DNA of 45,785 bases from Bacteroidales bacterium (GCA_021738625.1 JAIPBS010000032.1:1-45785); one strand, 5' to 3'; counted from the stretch's first letter, positions 7,728 through 16,218 are shown. Made by a program: numbers and translations. Notes: generated by a model not told the origin, from the letters alone.

Positions 7728-8198
7728 TTAATTGAACTCCATACTTCTTACTTTCCTTGAAGAGTAGTTGATCTTGAATGCCCCGATTTCACGAAGTTCC
7801 TGCTTCACATCGGTGACAATTCCCATGCGTGTGGTTTTATCTACCTTCAGGGAGGTGATCATGAATTTCCTGTCGACTTCATTCTTTGCCTCTCTTTCTT
7901 TCAGGATAAATTCCTTCACCTCGTTTACCTCGGCGAACTGATCCGCAAGCTGTATACGCGCATCCGTACCAAGTTTCTTTTGCATGGGAGGTCCAATGTA
8001 GATGTAACTAACCAGAGACTTTTTCTCGAGTTTCTGCACTTCCGTGGCCTGTGGGGCTGTGACCCGCACTTTCAGTGTTGCTTCGCGCATGGTGGTGGTC
8101 ACCATAAAGAAAAACAACAACATAAAAATGATATCGGGTAGCGAGGAAGTACTGATCCCGGGGGTGCCTTTTTTGGAATGTTTTTTAAATCTGGACAT
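7728..8198 (-). CDS. exbD: ExbD/TolR-type biopolymer transport protein (second copy)
   Basis: A 156-residue ExbD-family protein: short basic cytoplasmic start (MSRFKKHSKKG), one membrane helix (about 20-40, IIFMLLFFFMVTTTM) with the functional Asp just before it (LPDI), and a periplasmic domain. With ExbB it uses the proton gradient to energise TonB- or TolA-type partners. The ATG at 8198 is chosen over an upstream TTG because a clear GGAGGA lies before it. It begins 1 base after the stop of the preceding exbD. Last gene of the exb operon. Confidence 0.85.
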   Translation of the reverse strand: MSRFKKHSKKGTPGISTSSLPDIIFMLLFFFMVTTTMREATLKVRVTAPQATEVQKLEKKSLVSYIYIGPPMQKKLGTDARIQLADQFAEVNEVKEFILKEREAKNEVDRKFMITSLKVDKTTRMGIVTDVKQELREIGAFKINYSSRKVRSMEFN

Positions 8199-8199
8199 A

Positions 8200-8802
8200 T
8201 TAATTTCCTCCAATATTTACAGGTTCGGCTTCTGAAATACGCAATGGAATTGCATTCTCAATGGCCTTTTTCCGGTCCTCCAGCACAAGATCGTTATACT
8301 TCCTTCCAAACAATTCCTGTGAGAGCCGGTCCCTCAATTCATGGAAAGCGGCGGTCAGTTCATTCTGAACTGCGATATACATCTCATAAGAAGTTCCCCG
8401 GTCGTTTTTCAAAGAGATCACTCCCTTCGACTTTTTGATCATCATAGGAGCGCCATCCACCTCAATTTCCGCTTCTTCAACCTCAGGATAAGGGTGTTCT
8501 TCGGTACGCATTTCGCCTTCGGGATGGATCGCCATGAAGTCTTTCACCTCCTCACGCAATGTGCTGATATCACCGCGTTCGTTGTTTACCAGTAAACGAT
8601 CGCTGCTGTTGATGAGGATATTCATGATGTTCCGTTCCTTTACTTTGGGAGGCTCCTGTTCGGGATCTTCCAACGGGGGTGGCAGCTGCCTGATAATCCC
8701 CGTATCGACATCCATGGTGGTGGTTACCAGGAAGAATATCAGCAACAGGAACGCGATGTCGGCCATTGAACCTGCATTAACTTCAGGAACTTTTCGTGCC
8801 AT
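8200..8802 (-). CDS. exbD: ExbD/TolR-type biopolymer transport protein (first copy)
   Basis: A 200-residue ExbD-family protein, longer than usual. It starts MARKVPEVNAGSMADIAFL, has the helix IAFLLLIFFLVTTTM with the Asp that couples to proton flow, and then a long periplasmic region containing a charged insertion (about residues 95-125, rich in Glu). Tandem non-identical ExbD genes behind one ExbB are typical of Bacteroidota and probably form heteromeric motor complexes. It lies between the small membrane protein gene (18 bases upstream) and the shorter exbD (1 base downstream). Confidence 0.85.
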   Translation of the reverse strand: MARKVPEVNAGSMADIAFLLLIFFLVTTTMDVDTGIIRQLPPPLEDPEQEPPKVKERNIMNILINSSDRLLVNNERGDISTLREEVKDFMAIHPEGEMRTEEHPYPEVEEAEIEVDGAPMMIKKSKGVISLKNDRGTSYEMYIAVQNELTAAFHELRDRLSQELFGRKYNDLVLEDRKKAIENAIPLRISEAEPVNIGGN

Positions 8803-8820
8803 AATTTTTTGCTTTAATGT

Positions 8821-9273
8821 TTATTTAAATGCATTAATTACTGCAGATACAACGATCGAAAGGATGGTCAAACCTGCCAGTATATAGATCATGATCAATC
8901 CCGATCCGATCAATTGTGAAATACCCGGTGTAATGCCCTCTGTAGTATAGATATCTCCCTGTACATTGCTGTCGGCAATCAGATAGGATATCAGGAACAA
9001 ACCACCGAACACAACAATAACTCCTAAAAACTTAATAAGTGCTTTCGGATTTTTGATGAAGTGTACGATCGGGAATATAATGAGCAGGGCGATAGTTATA
9101 TATAGCAATATCTTGGCCCAGCCCAGAACGGTATCTGTCATGTTTTGGCTTGCCAACAGCTCATTATCGGTCTTGCCGCTATTGTTCACATAAAAAAGTA
9201 TGAACAGGATAAGCGATGCTGCCATTAGGGCAAACAAAACAATCTGCAATATTCTGTTAACTGTTTTCGTCAT
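8821..9273 (-). CDS. exb-operon membrane protein of unknown function
   Basis: A 150-residue protein with four hydrophobic helices (about 9-28, 51-69, 78-97, 122-146) and a short polar loop (about 99-121, NVQGDIYTTEG) facing one side. It sits between exbB and the first exbD, with gaps of 10 and 18 bases, so it is part of the operon. Such an unnamed four-helix protein is regularly found inside Bacteroidota Exb operons, which suggests an accessory role in the motor; the sequence gives no enzymatic motif. Confidence 0.65.
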   Translation of the reverse strand: MTKTVNRILQIVLFALMAASLILFILFYVNNSGKTDNELLASQNMTDTVLGWAKILLYITIALLIIFPIVHFIKNPKALIKFLGVIVVFGGLFLISYLIADSNVQGDIYTTEGITPGISQLIGSGLIMIYILAGLTILSIVVSAVINAFK

Positions 9274-9283
9274 GGTGAATGGA

Positions 9284-10120
9284 TTATTTATTCGATTTGA
9301 ACTTGGTTAAGATATCGATAAATGAAATGGTGCTGTCTTCCATATCGTTCACAAGGTTGTCAACCTTTGCCACGAGGTAGTTGTAGAAGATCTGCAGGAT
9401 GATGGCAACGATCAGACCGAATACTGTGGTCAGAAGGGCAACCTTCATACCGGAAGCAACAATGGTAGGTGAGATGTCACCGGCTGCTGCGATATCATCA
9501 AAAGCCATGATCATCCCGATAACCGTACCCATAAAACCAAGCATAGGTGCAATGGCGATGAATAGTGAGATCCACGACAGTCCCTTTTCAAGACGTCCCA
9601 TCAATACGCTACCATATGATACAATCGACTTTTCAACAACCTCAATACCTTCGTCAAACCTGTCGAGCCCCTGAAAGAAGATGCTGGCTACCGGTCCCCT
9701 GGTGTCGCGGCAAATATCTTTTGCTGCATCGATACCGCCGGTTTCCAATGCATTTTCAACCTTGTTGAGCAACTTTTTGTTGTTGGTGGTGGCCAGGTTC
9801 AGATAGATGATCCTTTCAATGGCAAGGGCTAAACCGAAAACCAATGTAAGCAGCACAATACCCATAAACTTCCAGTCACCGGCAATGAACTGTTCTTTCA
9901 GCACCTGTTGGAACGACTGTGGCTCTTCCGATTCGGGCTCCAGGGTTGTTTCCTGTGGGGTTTCTGCTACCGCGACTGTGTCAGGCTCCATCTGGGTGGT
10001 GTCCTGCATTTCCATTTGTTCTCCCTGATCTTCTGCACCTTGCTCCTGTGCAACTACCAGGTTTGAAACACCGAAAGTTAGCATTCCTGCTAATGTCAAA
10101 AAGGCAATTAATTTTTTCAT
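9284..10120 (-). CDS. exbB: ExbB/TolQ/MotA-family proton channel
   Basis: A 278-residue protein opening the exb operon. A signal-peptide-like first helix (1-24, ending VVAQ) is followed by an acidic, Gln/Glu-rich linker (about 25-75), then the three helices of the MotA/TolQ/ExbB proton channel domain (about 87-107, 183-205, 225-250). The family stretch GLSWISLFIAIAPMLGFMG and VIGMIMAFDDI is clear. The N-terminal extension with signal sequence is usual for Bacteroidota ExbB. The protein assembles as a pentamer around ExbD and converts proton motive force to mechanical work for outer-membrane transport. Confidence 0.9.
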   Translation of the reverse strand: MKKLIAFLTLAGMLTFGVSNLVVAQEQGAEDQGEQMEMQDTTQMEPDTVAVAETPQETTLEPESEEPQSFQQVLKEQFIAGDWKFMGIVLLTLVFGLALAIERIIYLNLATTNNKKLLNKVENALETGGIDAAKDICRDTRGPVASIFFQGLDRFDEGIEVVEKSIVSYGSVLMGRLEKGLSWISLFIAIAPMLGFMGTVIGMIMAFDDIAAAGDISPTIVASGMKVALLTTVFGLIVAIILQIFYNYLVAKVDNLVNDMEDSTISFIDILTKFKSNK

Positions 10121-10200
10121 AATTATTGGTTGTTAGATTTACTAAATTTTTTGGTTTTCTTCTTGTTGAAAATTAATGATTTAATTAATTGTTTGAACGG

Positions 10201-10208
10201 CAAATATA
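10201..10208 (-). promoter_or_regulatory. -7 box of the exb operon
   Basis: On the minus strand the sequence is TATATTTG, a full match to TAnnTTTG, 81 bases before the exbB start. No convincing -33 TTTG was found. Confidence 0.45.
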
Positions 10209-10444
10209 AGTAATTATTTTTAATCGCTAATCAGGGGAATGAATTTTTATTCTGTTTAAATAGCCCTGCCTGATGCGGTTTCAAGCATTGCAGCTGTCAG
10301 AAAATCCGTGATTTACATTTTCCGGCAGGCATCCATGATGCAGCCGGGTTTAGGCGATCAATTACATGAATGAAAAAAATCAATGGAATGGGAGGTAACA
10401 AATCCTGTTTTATGAAACTACTAAGTGATCGTACTTATCCATTT
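10209..10444. other. intergenic region between the exb operon and the sigma factor gene
   Basis: No coding frame with family resemblance, no terminator-like hairpin with a T run and no recognisable RNA was seen. It probably only carries upstream regulatory sequence for the two divergent units. Confidence 0.5.
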
Positions 10445-10472
10445 TTTGCTTTCAGGAATACTACTATATTTG
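10445..10472 (+). promoter_or_regulatory. promoter of the sigma factor operon
   Basis: TTTG at 10445-10448 and TATATTTG at 10465-10472 match the -33 and -7 elements of Bacteroidota promoters, with a spacing of 16 bases (slightly short). The sigma gene begins 21 bases after the -7 box. Confidence 0.45.
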
Positions 10473-10493
10473 TGGTGAAGTACATAATGCTCA

Positions 10494-11081
10494 ATGGATC
10501 CTCTTGCGCCCACAGATCATCAGATTCTGGAAGGAATAAAATCAGGGAATAGAAAAATCCTGAATTATGTTTACAGCAGCTTTTTCCCACAGGTTGACAG
10601 ATTTGTAAATGCCAACAGTGGCAATACGTTTGAAGCCAAAGATGTTTTTCAGGAAGCGCTATATTCTTTGTTTTTGAAAACGATCGACAACCGTATCAGG
10701 ATCAATCGTTCTTTTGGCGCATATTTTTTTTCAAGCTGTGTGAATATCTGGTATGCTGCGTTAAATAAAAGGAATTACGCATTCGAGGACATCGATAAAT
10801 TTCAGGAAGAAATTGCCGCAGAAAAACAGGATCTGAAGAAAGAAATGAATGAAATCGAGAAAATTGAGATCTATATTTCAAGCCTCAATAAACTCGATAA
10901 AGTGTGCCGCAAAATAATCGAAATGAGCATGAGCAAATTCACCAACAGGGAGATCATGAAAATGTTAAATCTTTCAACCGAAGGATTTACGCGACAGAAA
11001 AAATTAAAATGCTTTAGAAAGCTCCAACGTATATTTAAGCAAGAGCCGGGATTTAAAAAGGTTATCGATGAACTGGGATGA
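10494..11081 (+). CDS. ECF-like RNA polymerase sigma factor
   Basis: A 195-residue sigma-70 family factor. Region 2 (about residues 20-90) includes AKDVFQEALYSLF, and region 4 (about 130-185) includes the HTH FTNREIMKMLNLSTEGFTRQ. It has no region 1 or 3, as in extracytoplasmic-function sigma factors. The stop codon overlaps the next gene by 14 bases, so the two are translationally coupled. In Bacteroidota this sort of sigma factor is often found beside TPR membrane proteins and large CHAT proteins, as here, and presumably drives that locus. Confidence 0.85.
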   Translation: MDPLAPTDHQILEGIKSGNRKILNYVYSSFFPQVDRFVNANSGNTFEAKDVFQEALYSLFLKTIDNRIRINRSFGAYFFSSCVNIWYAALNKRNYAFEDIDKFQEEIAAEKQDLKKEMNEIEKIEIYISSLNKLDKVCRKIIEMSMSKFTNREIMKMLNLSTEGFTRQKKLKCFRKLQRIFKQEPGFKKVIDELG

Positions 11082-11811
11082 ATATCATGAAATGATGGAA
11101 CGGTATCTGAATATGGAGATGCCTGAATCGGAAAAAGCGCAGTTTGAAAAAAGGCTGCAAGAGGATTCCGAATTGCGTAGATTGTTTCTCCATCATAAAA
11201 ACCTCAGGCATGCCATTGCCAACAGGCATAAATTAGAATTTCTGCGCAAGCTTAAAAAAGCTGAAAAGACCTATTTCAAAAAAAATGGTCTGATTCGTTT
11301 TTCGCTAGTCTTTAAATATGCCGCTGCTGCAGCATTTGTCGTTTTGATCGGGCTTGGCATATACCTGCTTCAAAAAGACCGGTCAAGAACCAACCAGGAA
11401 CTATTCAATAAATATTTTTCAAGCTACACCAGTATCATTGAAAACCGGGATGCCGAAAATCGCAGCCTGCTGCTGACAAAAGGCATGACCGCATACAGCA
11501 AAGGTGAATTTCAGGAAAGCATACATTTGTTTGAGCAACTCATCGGTCATCCTGCATATTCCACACCGGCTGCCTTTTATACAGGGCTCTCCTATCTTGA
11601 ACTGCGAAAGGCAGATCAGGCCGTTAAATATCTTAAAATGACTACCTCTTACGACAGCATTTTCAAACTGGAAGCACAATGGTATCTCAGCCTGGCCTAC
11701 CTCCTGGCAAACAAAAAGGAACAGGCAGCCGAATTGCTTGTAAGCATTGAAAGCGATCCGGATCATTACTACCGGGAAAAAGCACAAAAACTACTTAGGC
11801 AGATCAGATAA
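11068..11811 (+). CDS. membrane TPR protein, probable anti-sigma partner
   Basis: A 247-residue protein. Residues about 1-65 are cytoplasmic and charged (NWDEYHEMMERYLNMEMPES, similar to the N-terminal part of anti-sigma factors), followed by one membrane helix (about 74-96) and a periplasmic helical region with TPR-like repeats (about 120-245: YSKGEFQESIHLFEQL, GLSYLELRKADQAVKYL, LSLAYLLANKKEQAAELL). The overlap with the sigma gene and the topology suggest it holds the sigma factor at the membrane until a signal reaches the TPR domain. That role is inference; no canonical zinc-binding HxxxCxxC motif is present. Confidence 0.65.
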   Translation: MNWDEYHEMMERYLNMEMPESEKAQFEKRLQEDSELRRLFLHHKNLRHAIANRHKLEFLRKLKKAEKTYFKKNGLIRFSLVFKYAAAAAFVVLIGLGIYLLQKDRSRTNQELFNKYFSSYTSIIENRDAENRSLLLTKGMTAYSKGEFQESIHLFEQLIGHPAYSTPAAFYTGLSYLELRKADQAVKYLKMTTSYDSIFKLEAQWYLSLAYLLANKKEQAAELLVSIESDPDHYYREKAQKLLRQIR

Positions 11812-11870
11812 TGCTATTCATGGCCTGATTGGCGGGATCACTTTCCGGGAAAGTTTAACAATTACATTGA

Positions 11871-14810
11871 TCAGGGTTTCCTTTTTCTGCTGAACAATAT
11901 TAAAACATATCCCAATATGGCAACGAAGGGTAGGAGAAAATACAGGAAGTTTGTGTTGCGCATGCTCAACCGTAATGCATCCTGCTTTCCGATGCTGATC
12001 ACACCAGCCCAATAGCCCGGGTGCGCCCTGGAAGGAGTACAGTTTTCAAGGTATTCCAATTTCGCCATTCGCAAGGCATGATCTTTTTCCAAGCCTTTGG
12101 CCAGGTTTTTATAATAACCGATCATCAGATTTTTGGCAGTTTCATCATCCAGCCGGTTCATCGACATAACTACAGAAGGACATCCGGCATAGCGGAAAGC
12201 CCAGGCCAGGCTGATAACACCCTCTCCACTCAACATCTCTCCCCTGCCCGTTTCGCATCCGCTTAAAACAGTCATTGCTGCATGAAGTTCCAGATTACAT
12301 ATCTCCGCGGCACTTAGGTTCAGATTTTGCTTTTGACCCTTATTTTGCCATAGCATCAAACTGCTTTGCAAAGGATCCCCGTCATCTATCTTGGTATGGG
12401 TAGCGAAATGCAGTATCCCATAATCCAAGAATAATTTTTCAGGCAAACGATCGGTAGATTTATCCGGAACAAGCAACTCACCCCTGAAGATACCAAGTAA
12501 AACGTCGGCCTCCTGCCGGGCCTGCACCATCGGGCTGAGCAATTCGCTATTGTTGGTATCAGAAGAAGAACCGGGCAAAACAAACAGTAATTTGTGCCTG
12601 CCCTTTGGAACATTCATCGGTGCTTTCATCAGCGATAAGGAATTGGAGTAAGATATATCATAATCTTTTAAAAGATAGGGTAGTGATTTGTAACCGGTGC
12701 TTGAATCGGGCAGCTGTGTCAACAACAGTTCAAAGGGGAAATAGTGCAGATAATCATCAGGCAGAAAAACAATTTTGCTTGTTTTTTCCGGTATCTCTCC
12801 CGGAATCAAATCCCGGAACAACTTATAGGCATGGCTTATATATGATTCTTTTTGACCGGCGTCAAAACGGTTTTCGAAACGCGTAAAATCCACCATCGCT
12901 TTCAGAGATGAGTCCATGCTGCTGTCAACCTCCAGCCTTGTCCAACGAATTTGTTCTTTTGTGATACCGAATATATGAATAACATTCCAGTAATGATAGT
13001 AGTTGAGCAACAAGCTATTTGTTTTGGCAACTTCTTTCCATTCCTCCAGTTCCGTCATTTTTATCACCGGATCAAAAACAACGGGATATTTATTTTCCAA
13101 ATGATGCTCCAAAGAGTCGTATCTTCTAACCAGTTTGAGCAGTTCCGAATTCAGGCTATCCGACTCTACTTCTTCATCCAGTTGAAACGAAAGGGCATTG
13201 ATCTTTCTTTTCAGTTTGTTTCTAAGCTTGCTATATTCTTCAGGCACTGCCTGCTTTTCAATCACATCATAAAAGTTGATTTTCAGGATCATTGATTTGG
13301 AAGCCTCACTATATGCGATAGCTCTTTGCAGATAAGCTTCATCTCCGCTCTCCTGATAAAGTTCATATGCCCTCTCAATTCCAACATAAATAAGGTATTC
13401 GAGTTCCCACTTCATCGAGTTTATCTTATCAGTCAAAAACAGCTTTTCTGACAATAAATCGTAGAAAGCTTCCAGATAGTAGTCGACGCCTGTCAAAACA
13501 GCGTCGTTAAAAACAGCCTTTCTTTCACCCCCGGGCATATCCCGCAACAATATATTTAGGGCACATATTTTCCTGTACATCAGTTTAAGGGTCTTTATGT
13601 CGGATGCCATATAAAAATCAGGATTGGCAACATAATTCTGCAGGCTCAGGCTGGTATCAATGATCTTCAGGGCTTTCTGATAACAGATCAAAGCACTGTC
13701 CATCAAATCCAGTTTCCAATAAAGATCACCAATATTTGAGTAAAGATTTCTGAGTTTTGGATGATAATGTCCGAAATGCTGTAAAAGAATTCTACGGGCC
13801 CTTTGATAAACGGCATAACACTTTTTCAGATCCTTGACTTCCAGCATAAGGAAATTACCATAATTGATCAGCAGGGTTACCTTGTTACCCGGCAAACAAT
13901 CATCCAGGTTCTCAAGAGATAACTCAAAATATTTCCGGGCCGAGTCAGATTCATCCAGGTACATATATGAGTAGGCAATATTGGAAAGGGCTGACCGGAA
14001 GTTTTTATAGTATTGGCAACGATGCATAAAGCCAATGGCATGCTCGAAAAGCATGATTGCACGCCGGTAATTTCCCGAAAGGAAATTGGTTATGGCCAGG
14101 TTATAATAAACCCCGCATTTACTCCTGCAGTTCAGGGCATCGGAATTCCGTGCAATGTCCAGGCATCTCTGCTCATAGTATATCGATTTGTTGTATTCCC
14201 CCATCATCCGGTAAATATTGGCAAAAATCCGGTAGTATTCGGTGAGTTCTTTTATGTATTCTTCACTGCTTTCTGGCAGCATGTCGAGGCCCTTGTTCAG
14301 GTATAACAGAGAAGAATCGTACTGTTTTGCGTTATATAAATAGGTAGCATAGGTGCTGTAAATATCATGCTTGTTTTCAGGTTTTACCTGGTCCACATAG
14401 CGGAGTGCCATAGAAACGCTTTCACGCGCTGAATCGAGCCTGTCGGCGTTGATATATGCAAGGGTAAGATCAGAATAGCGGCATCCAATATAAGATGAAT
14501 CAGCAGCGCAAGTATGTTTTATGGACAAGCGATAATATTTTGCCGACGAGTCGAATTCACTTAGCCGAAAATAGCTAAAGGCGGCTTTTTTAAACATTTC
14601 GGCAGGCAACTGATCTGCTCGCTCGCTCCTGAGCAGTATTTTAAACTCTTCCAGATAGGCTTCATAGTTCTGTTGTTCTATAAGCCCCATCAAAGAATCC
14701 AGGTCGGCGCTATTCGTCTTATTTTGCGAAATAGCGATGTTAAAACTAAAAAGGATTAGAAGCATTATATGCAAAGGTGATCGTCCGGATATTATGGATT
14801 TATTTGGCAT
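11871..14810 (-). CDS. TPR-CHAT domain protease-like protein
   Basis: A 979-residue protein: signal peptide or membrane start (about 8-28), a long array of TPR repeats (about 35-400, for example YRLSEFDSSAKYYRLSI, LDLMDSALICYQKALKI), a helical middle section, a CHAT domain (about 650-945) and a C-terminal helix with basic tail (about 957-979). CHAT is a caspase-like cysteine protease fold. The dyad is present: His805 in HFATHTK and Cys852 in LSGCETGRGE, followed by GEGVISLAWAFRYAG. The protein is probably held in the inner membrane with the protease outside. It is convergent with the sigma/TPR operon and divergent from a 54-residue peptide gene, a candidate substrate or partner. Confidence 0.85.
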   Translation of the reverse strand: MPNKSIISGRSPLHIMLLILFSFNIAISQNKTNSADLDSLMGLIEQQNYEAYLEEFKILLRSERADQLPAEMFKKAAFSYFRLSEFDSSAKYYRLSIKHTCAADSSYIGCRYSDLTLAYINADRLDSARESVSMALRYVDQVKPENKHDIYSTYATYLYNAKQYDSSLLYLNKGLDMLPESSEEYIKELTEYYRIFANIYRMMGEYNKSIYYEQRCLDIARNSDALNCRSKCGVYYNLAITNFLSGNYRRAIMLFEHAIGFMHRCQYYKNFRSALSNIAYSYMYLDESDSARKYFELSLENLDDCLPGNKVTLLINYGNFLMLEVKDLKKCYAVYQRARRILLQHFGHYHPKLRNLYSNIGDLYWKLDLMDSALICYQKALKIIDTSLSLQNYVANPDFYMASDIKTLKLMYRKICALNILLRDMPGGERKAVFNDAVLTGVDYYLEAFYDLLSEKLFLTDKINSMKWELEYLIYVGIERAYELYQESGDEAYLQRAIAYSEASKSMILKINFYDVIEKQAVPEEYSKLRNKLKRKINALSFQLDEEVESDSLNSELLKLVRRYDSLEHHLENKYPVVFDPVIKMTELEEWKEVAKTNSLLLNYYHYWNVIHIFGITKEQIRWTRLEVDSSMDSSLKAMVDFTRFENRFDAGQKESYISHAYKLFRDLIPGEIPEKTSKIVFLPDDYLHYFPFELLLTQLPDSSTGYKSLPYLLKDYDISYSNSLSLMKAPMNVPKGRHKLLFVLPGSSSDTNNSELLSPMVQARQEADVLLGIFRGELLVPDKSTDRLPEKLFLDYGILHFATHTKIDDGDPLQSSLMLWQNKGQKQNLNLSAAEICNLELHAAMTVLSGCETGRGEMLSGEGVISLAWAFRYAGCPSVVMSMNRLDDETAKNLMIGYYKNLAKGLEKDHALRMAKLEYLENCTPSRAHPGYWAGVISIGKQDALRLSMRNTNFLYFLLPFVAILGYVLILFSRKRKP

Positions 14811-14922
14811 GCAACCAAATTAAAAAAAAATCCGCATTCAGGAGGGTAACAAAACCGGAAATTCCAAACTACTTAATAAAGATAAAAGAGGATGTCGAAA
14901 ATCTTAAAGAGTAGGCTTAACG

Positions 14923-14941
14923 AAAATCATTCAATTATGAA
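14923..14941 (+). repeat. 19-bp direct repeat, copy 1, spanning the start of the 54-residue gene
   Basis: The 19 bases AAAATCATTCAATTATGAA include the ATG of the downstream small gene and recur exactly at 15320-15338, again spanning an ATG followed by codons for a MKLR start. The two copies are 397 bases apart. Confidence 0.8.
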
Positions 14942-15101
14942 GCTAAGAAATCCCTTGACAAATGAATTATTTAATCACGAAACCAACGCATGGTATCTTT
15001 TTGGCGGCAAGCCCAATCCCGGACCTGATGATCCGCCGGATCCAAAGCCAGATCCTGACCCTGATCCTGATGATCCTGATGAACCGGAAACAGGGACCTA
15101 A
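14937..15101 (+). CDS. 54-residue Asp/Pro-rich peptide beside the CHAT gene
   Basis: A short protein starting MKLRNPLTNELFNHET. Residues 1-24 are mixed and end in AWYLFGG. Residues 25-54 are low-complexity, made of Pro, Asp, Lys and Glu (repeated DPDP / PDP units). It has no signal peptide and no membrane helix. A hairpin terminator stands 37 bases after the stop, and the gene is divergent from the CHAT protein gene (127 bases between starts), so it reads as a real unit of the CHAT locus. It might be a CHAT substrate or a partner peptide; the conserved-looking N terminus and disordered acidic tail do not resemble any named family I know. An upstream in-frame ATG at 14892 exists, but the duplicated 19-bp block argues for 14937. 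Confidence 0.6.
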   Translation: MKLRNPLTNELFNHETNAWYLFGGKPNPGPDDPPDPKPDPDPDPDDPDEPETGT

Positions 15102-15138
15102 AACACAAAACACAACCAAATACTATATATCTTTCAAT

Positions 15139-15180
15139 GCGCCGGCTTCTGCTGTTTTTCACTAAACCGGCGCTATTTTT
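15139..15180 (+). terminator. terminator of the 54-residue peptide gene
   Basis: GCGCCGG and CCGGCGC form a perfect 7-bp G+C-rich stem with a 21-base loop, followed by TATTTTT. It lies 37 bases past the stop codon. Confidence 0.6.
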
Positions 15181-15319
15181 CATTTCATCCTTTGTGCAGG
15201 ATATTTGCCTCCGTTATACTGAACTTATTAAAATGCAATGCATTTTCCTGTTAGATTCAGTTATACCGATGGAAGCATAAGGTCAATCATTGCAAACCTG
15301 TTCCGAATCGGTACAAACA

Positions 15320-15338
15320 AAAATCATTCAATTATGAA
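15320..15338 (+). repeat. 19-bp direct repeat, copy 2
   Basis: Exact second copy of the block at 14923-14941, again containing an ATG (15334) followed by AAACTGCGA, coding MKLR. It lies upstream of a truncated sulfotransferase gene. Confidence 0.8.
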
Positions 15339-15416
15339 ACTGCGAATGTTGATACAATCACTTTTGCAAAAATCATTACATTTATCCCTCCAATTGTTCA
15401 AACAAATTTTACGAAC

Positions 15417-15968
15417 ATGCCTTTACCAAATTTTCTTATCGTAGGATTTCCACGTTGTGGAACTTCATTTCTTTTGAAAACTTTGCCATTGCATTCCTTT
15501 TATGCACACCGGGTAAGAGAATTTAAACTGGGGCATCCATCGGGATTCGACCCCGAAAAATATAGCTTTTCGGATATTGTTCTTAGAGACCTGAACATAA
15601 ATCAGGTAAATATCAGTAACTACGATTTTATGTTTTTTATCAGAGAAAATGTTTTACCGCTGTTCAATCGCAACCAGATCAAGATCATTGTTAACGAAGA
15701 AATACACCAGGATACTAAAACTGTACTTCAAGGTATTTTTAAGTTATTACAACTCAAAGAGGAAGATCTGGAAATAAGACCGAAAAAAAACTACGACGAG
15801 CAAAGCAAGTATGAATGCATTGACTATAATACGGTCGAGTATAAACAGGCATTGCAAAAACTCATAGATTATTATCAACCATCAGTTAAAGAGTTATATG
15901 ATTATCTCGGCCGGGAAATAGCGTCATGGAAAACATTTGATAAAGTTTATGCTCAAATATTGGGTTAA
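15417..15968 (+). CDS. truncated sulfotransferase-domain protein
   Basis: A 183-residue protein with both ends of a PAPS-dependent sulfotransferase but a shortened middle. The N terminus has the 5'-phosphosulfate-binding loop, FLIVGFPRCGTSFLLKTL (residues 5-22). The C terminus has the family pattern IIVNEEI, LLQLKEEDLEI and the closing LIDYYQPSVKELYDYLGREI. Intact homologues are about 250-300 residues. The missing part, between roughly residues 55 and 80, should contain the 3'-phosphate-binding Arg/Ser region and acceptor-site residues. This is therefore probably an internally deleted, inactive gene, though the frame is open throughout. A second sulfotransferase piece follows 27 bases later. 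Confidence 0.6.
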   Translation: MPLPNFLIVGFPRCGTSFLLKTLPLHSFYAHRVREFKLGHPSGFDPEKYSFSDIVLRDLNINQVNISNYDFMFFIRENVLPLFNRNQIKIIVNEEIHQDTKTVLQGIFKLLQLKEEDLEIRPKKNYDEQSKYECIDYNTVEYKQALQKLIDYYQPSVKELYDYLGREIASWKTFDKVYAQILG

Positions 15969-15995
15969 ACCAAAAACATCAGAAAGCAAGAAATC

Positions 15996-16214
15996 ATGTA
16001 TTATCCAAAATTCGGGATCGTTTTTATCGGCATCAACAAAACAGGTTCAAGCAGTGCTATTATGGAGCTAAGCAAATCTTATTATGATCTGGATGTTCCT
16101 GAAATCTGGCAATTTGCACCGGACTCGTTTGTCCTGAAAAAAAACAGATTCCTCAAGCATGCACAGGCATATTTCTACCAACAGCATCTTGGTCCGAATA
16201 TCTATTTAGCTTAA
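15996..16214 (+). pseudogene. N-terminal fragment of a second sulfotransferase-like gene
   Basis: A 72-residue frame starting MYYPKFGIVFIGINKTGSSS. This resembles the FIHIPKTGGTS phosphosulfate-binding loop of the sulfotransferase 2 family, followed by a helix (AIMELSKSYYDL). The protein stops after about a quarter of the normal domain, and a strong terminator follows immediately. It is best read as a broken gene. Its loop differs from that of the preceding piece (NKTGSSS against PRCGTSF), so the two come from different genes rather than one split gene. Confidence 0.5.
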
Positions 16215-16218
16215 ATCA

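Larger units (their letters stand above)
15102..15416 (+). other. spacer with terminator, duplicated leader and short frame
   Basis: Holds the terminator at 15139-15180, then the second 19-bp repeat copy. From the ATG at 15334 a 36-codon frame (MKLRMLIQSLLQKS...) runs to 15444, overlapping the next gene out of frame. It looks like a duplicated 5' end of the 54-residue gene joined to unrelated sequence. It may act as an upstream leader frame for the sulfotransferase gene. Confidence 0.45.

Noticed and set aside
8199..8213. TTG start for the second exbD giving five extra residues
   Set aside because: A GGAGGA element directly before the ATG at 8198 marks the better start; the TTG would lie within the preceding gene.
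15040..15092. Repeated GATCCTGA-like units as a minisatellite or CRISPR
   Set aside because: They are codon-level Asp/Pro repeats inside the 54-residue frame, too short and irregular for an array.
14937..15101. The 54-residue gene as a RiPP precursor
   Set aside because: No Cys/Ser/Thr-rich core and no modification enzyme nearby; the tail is only Pro, Asp, Lys and Glu.
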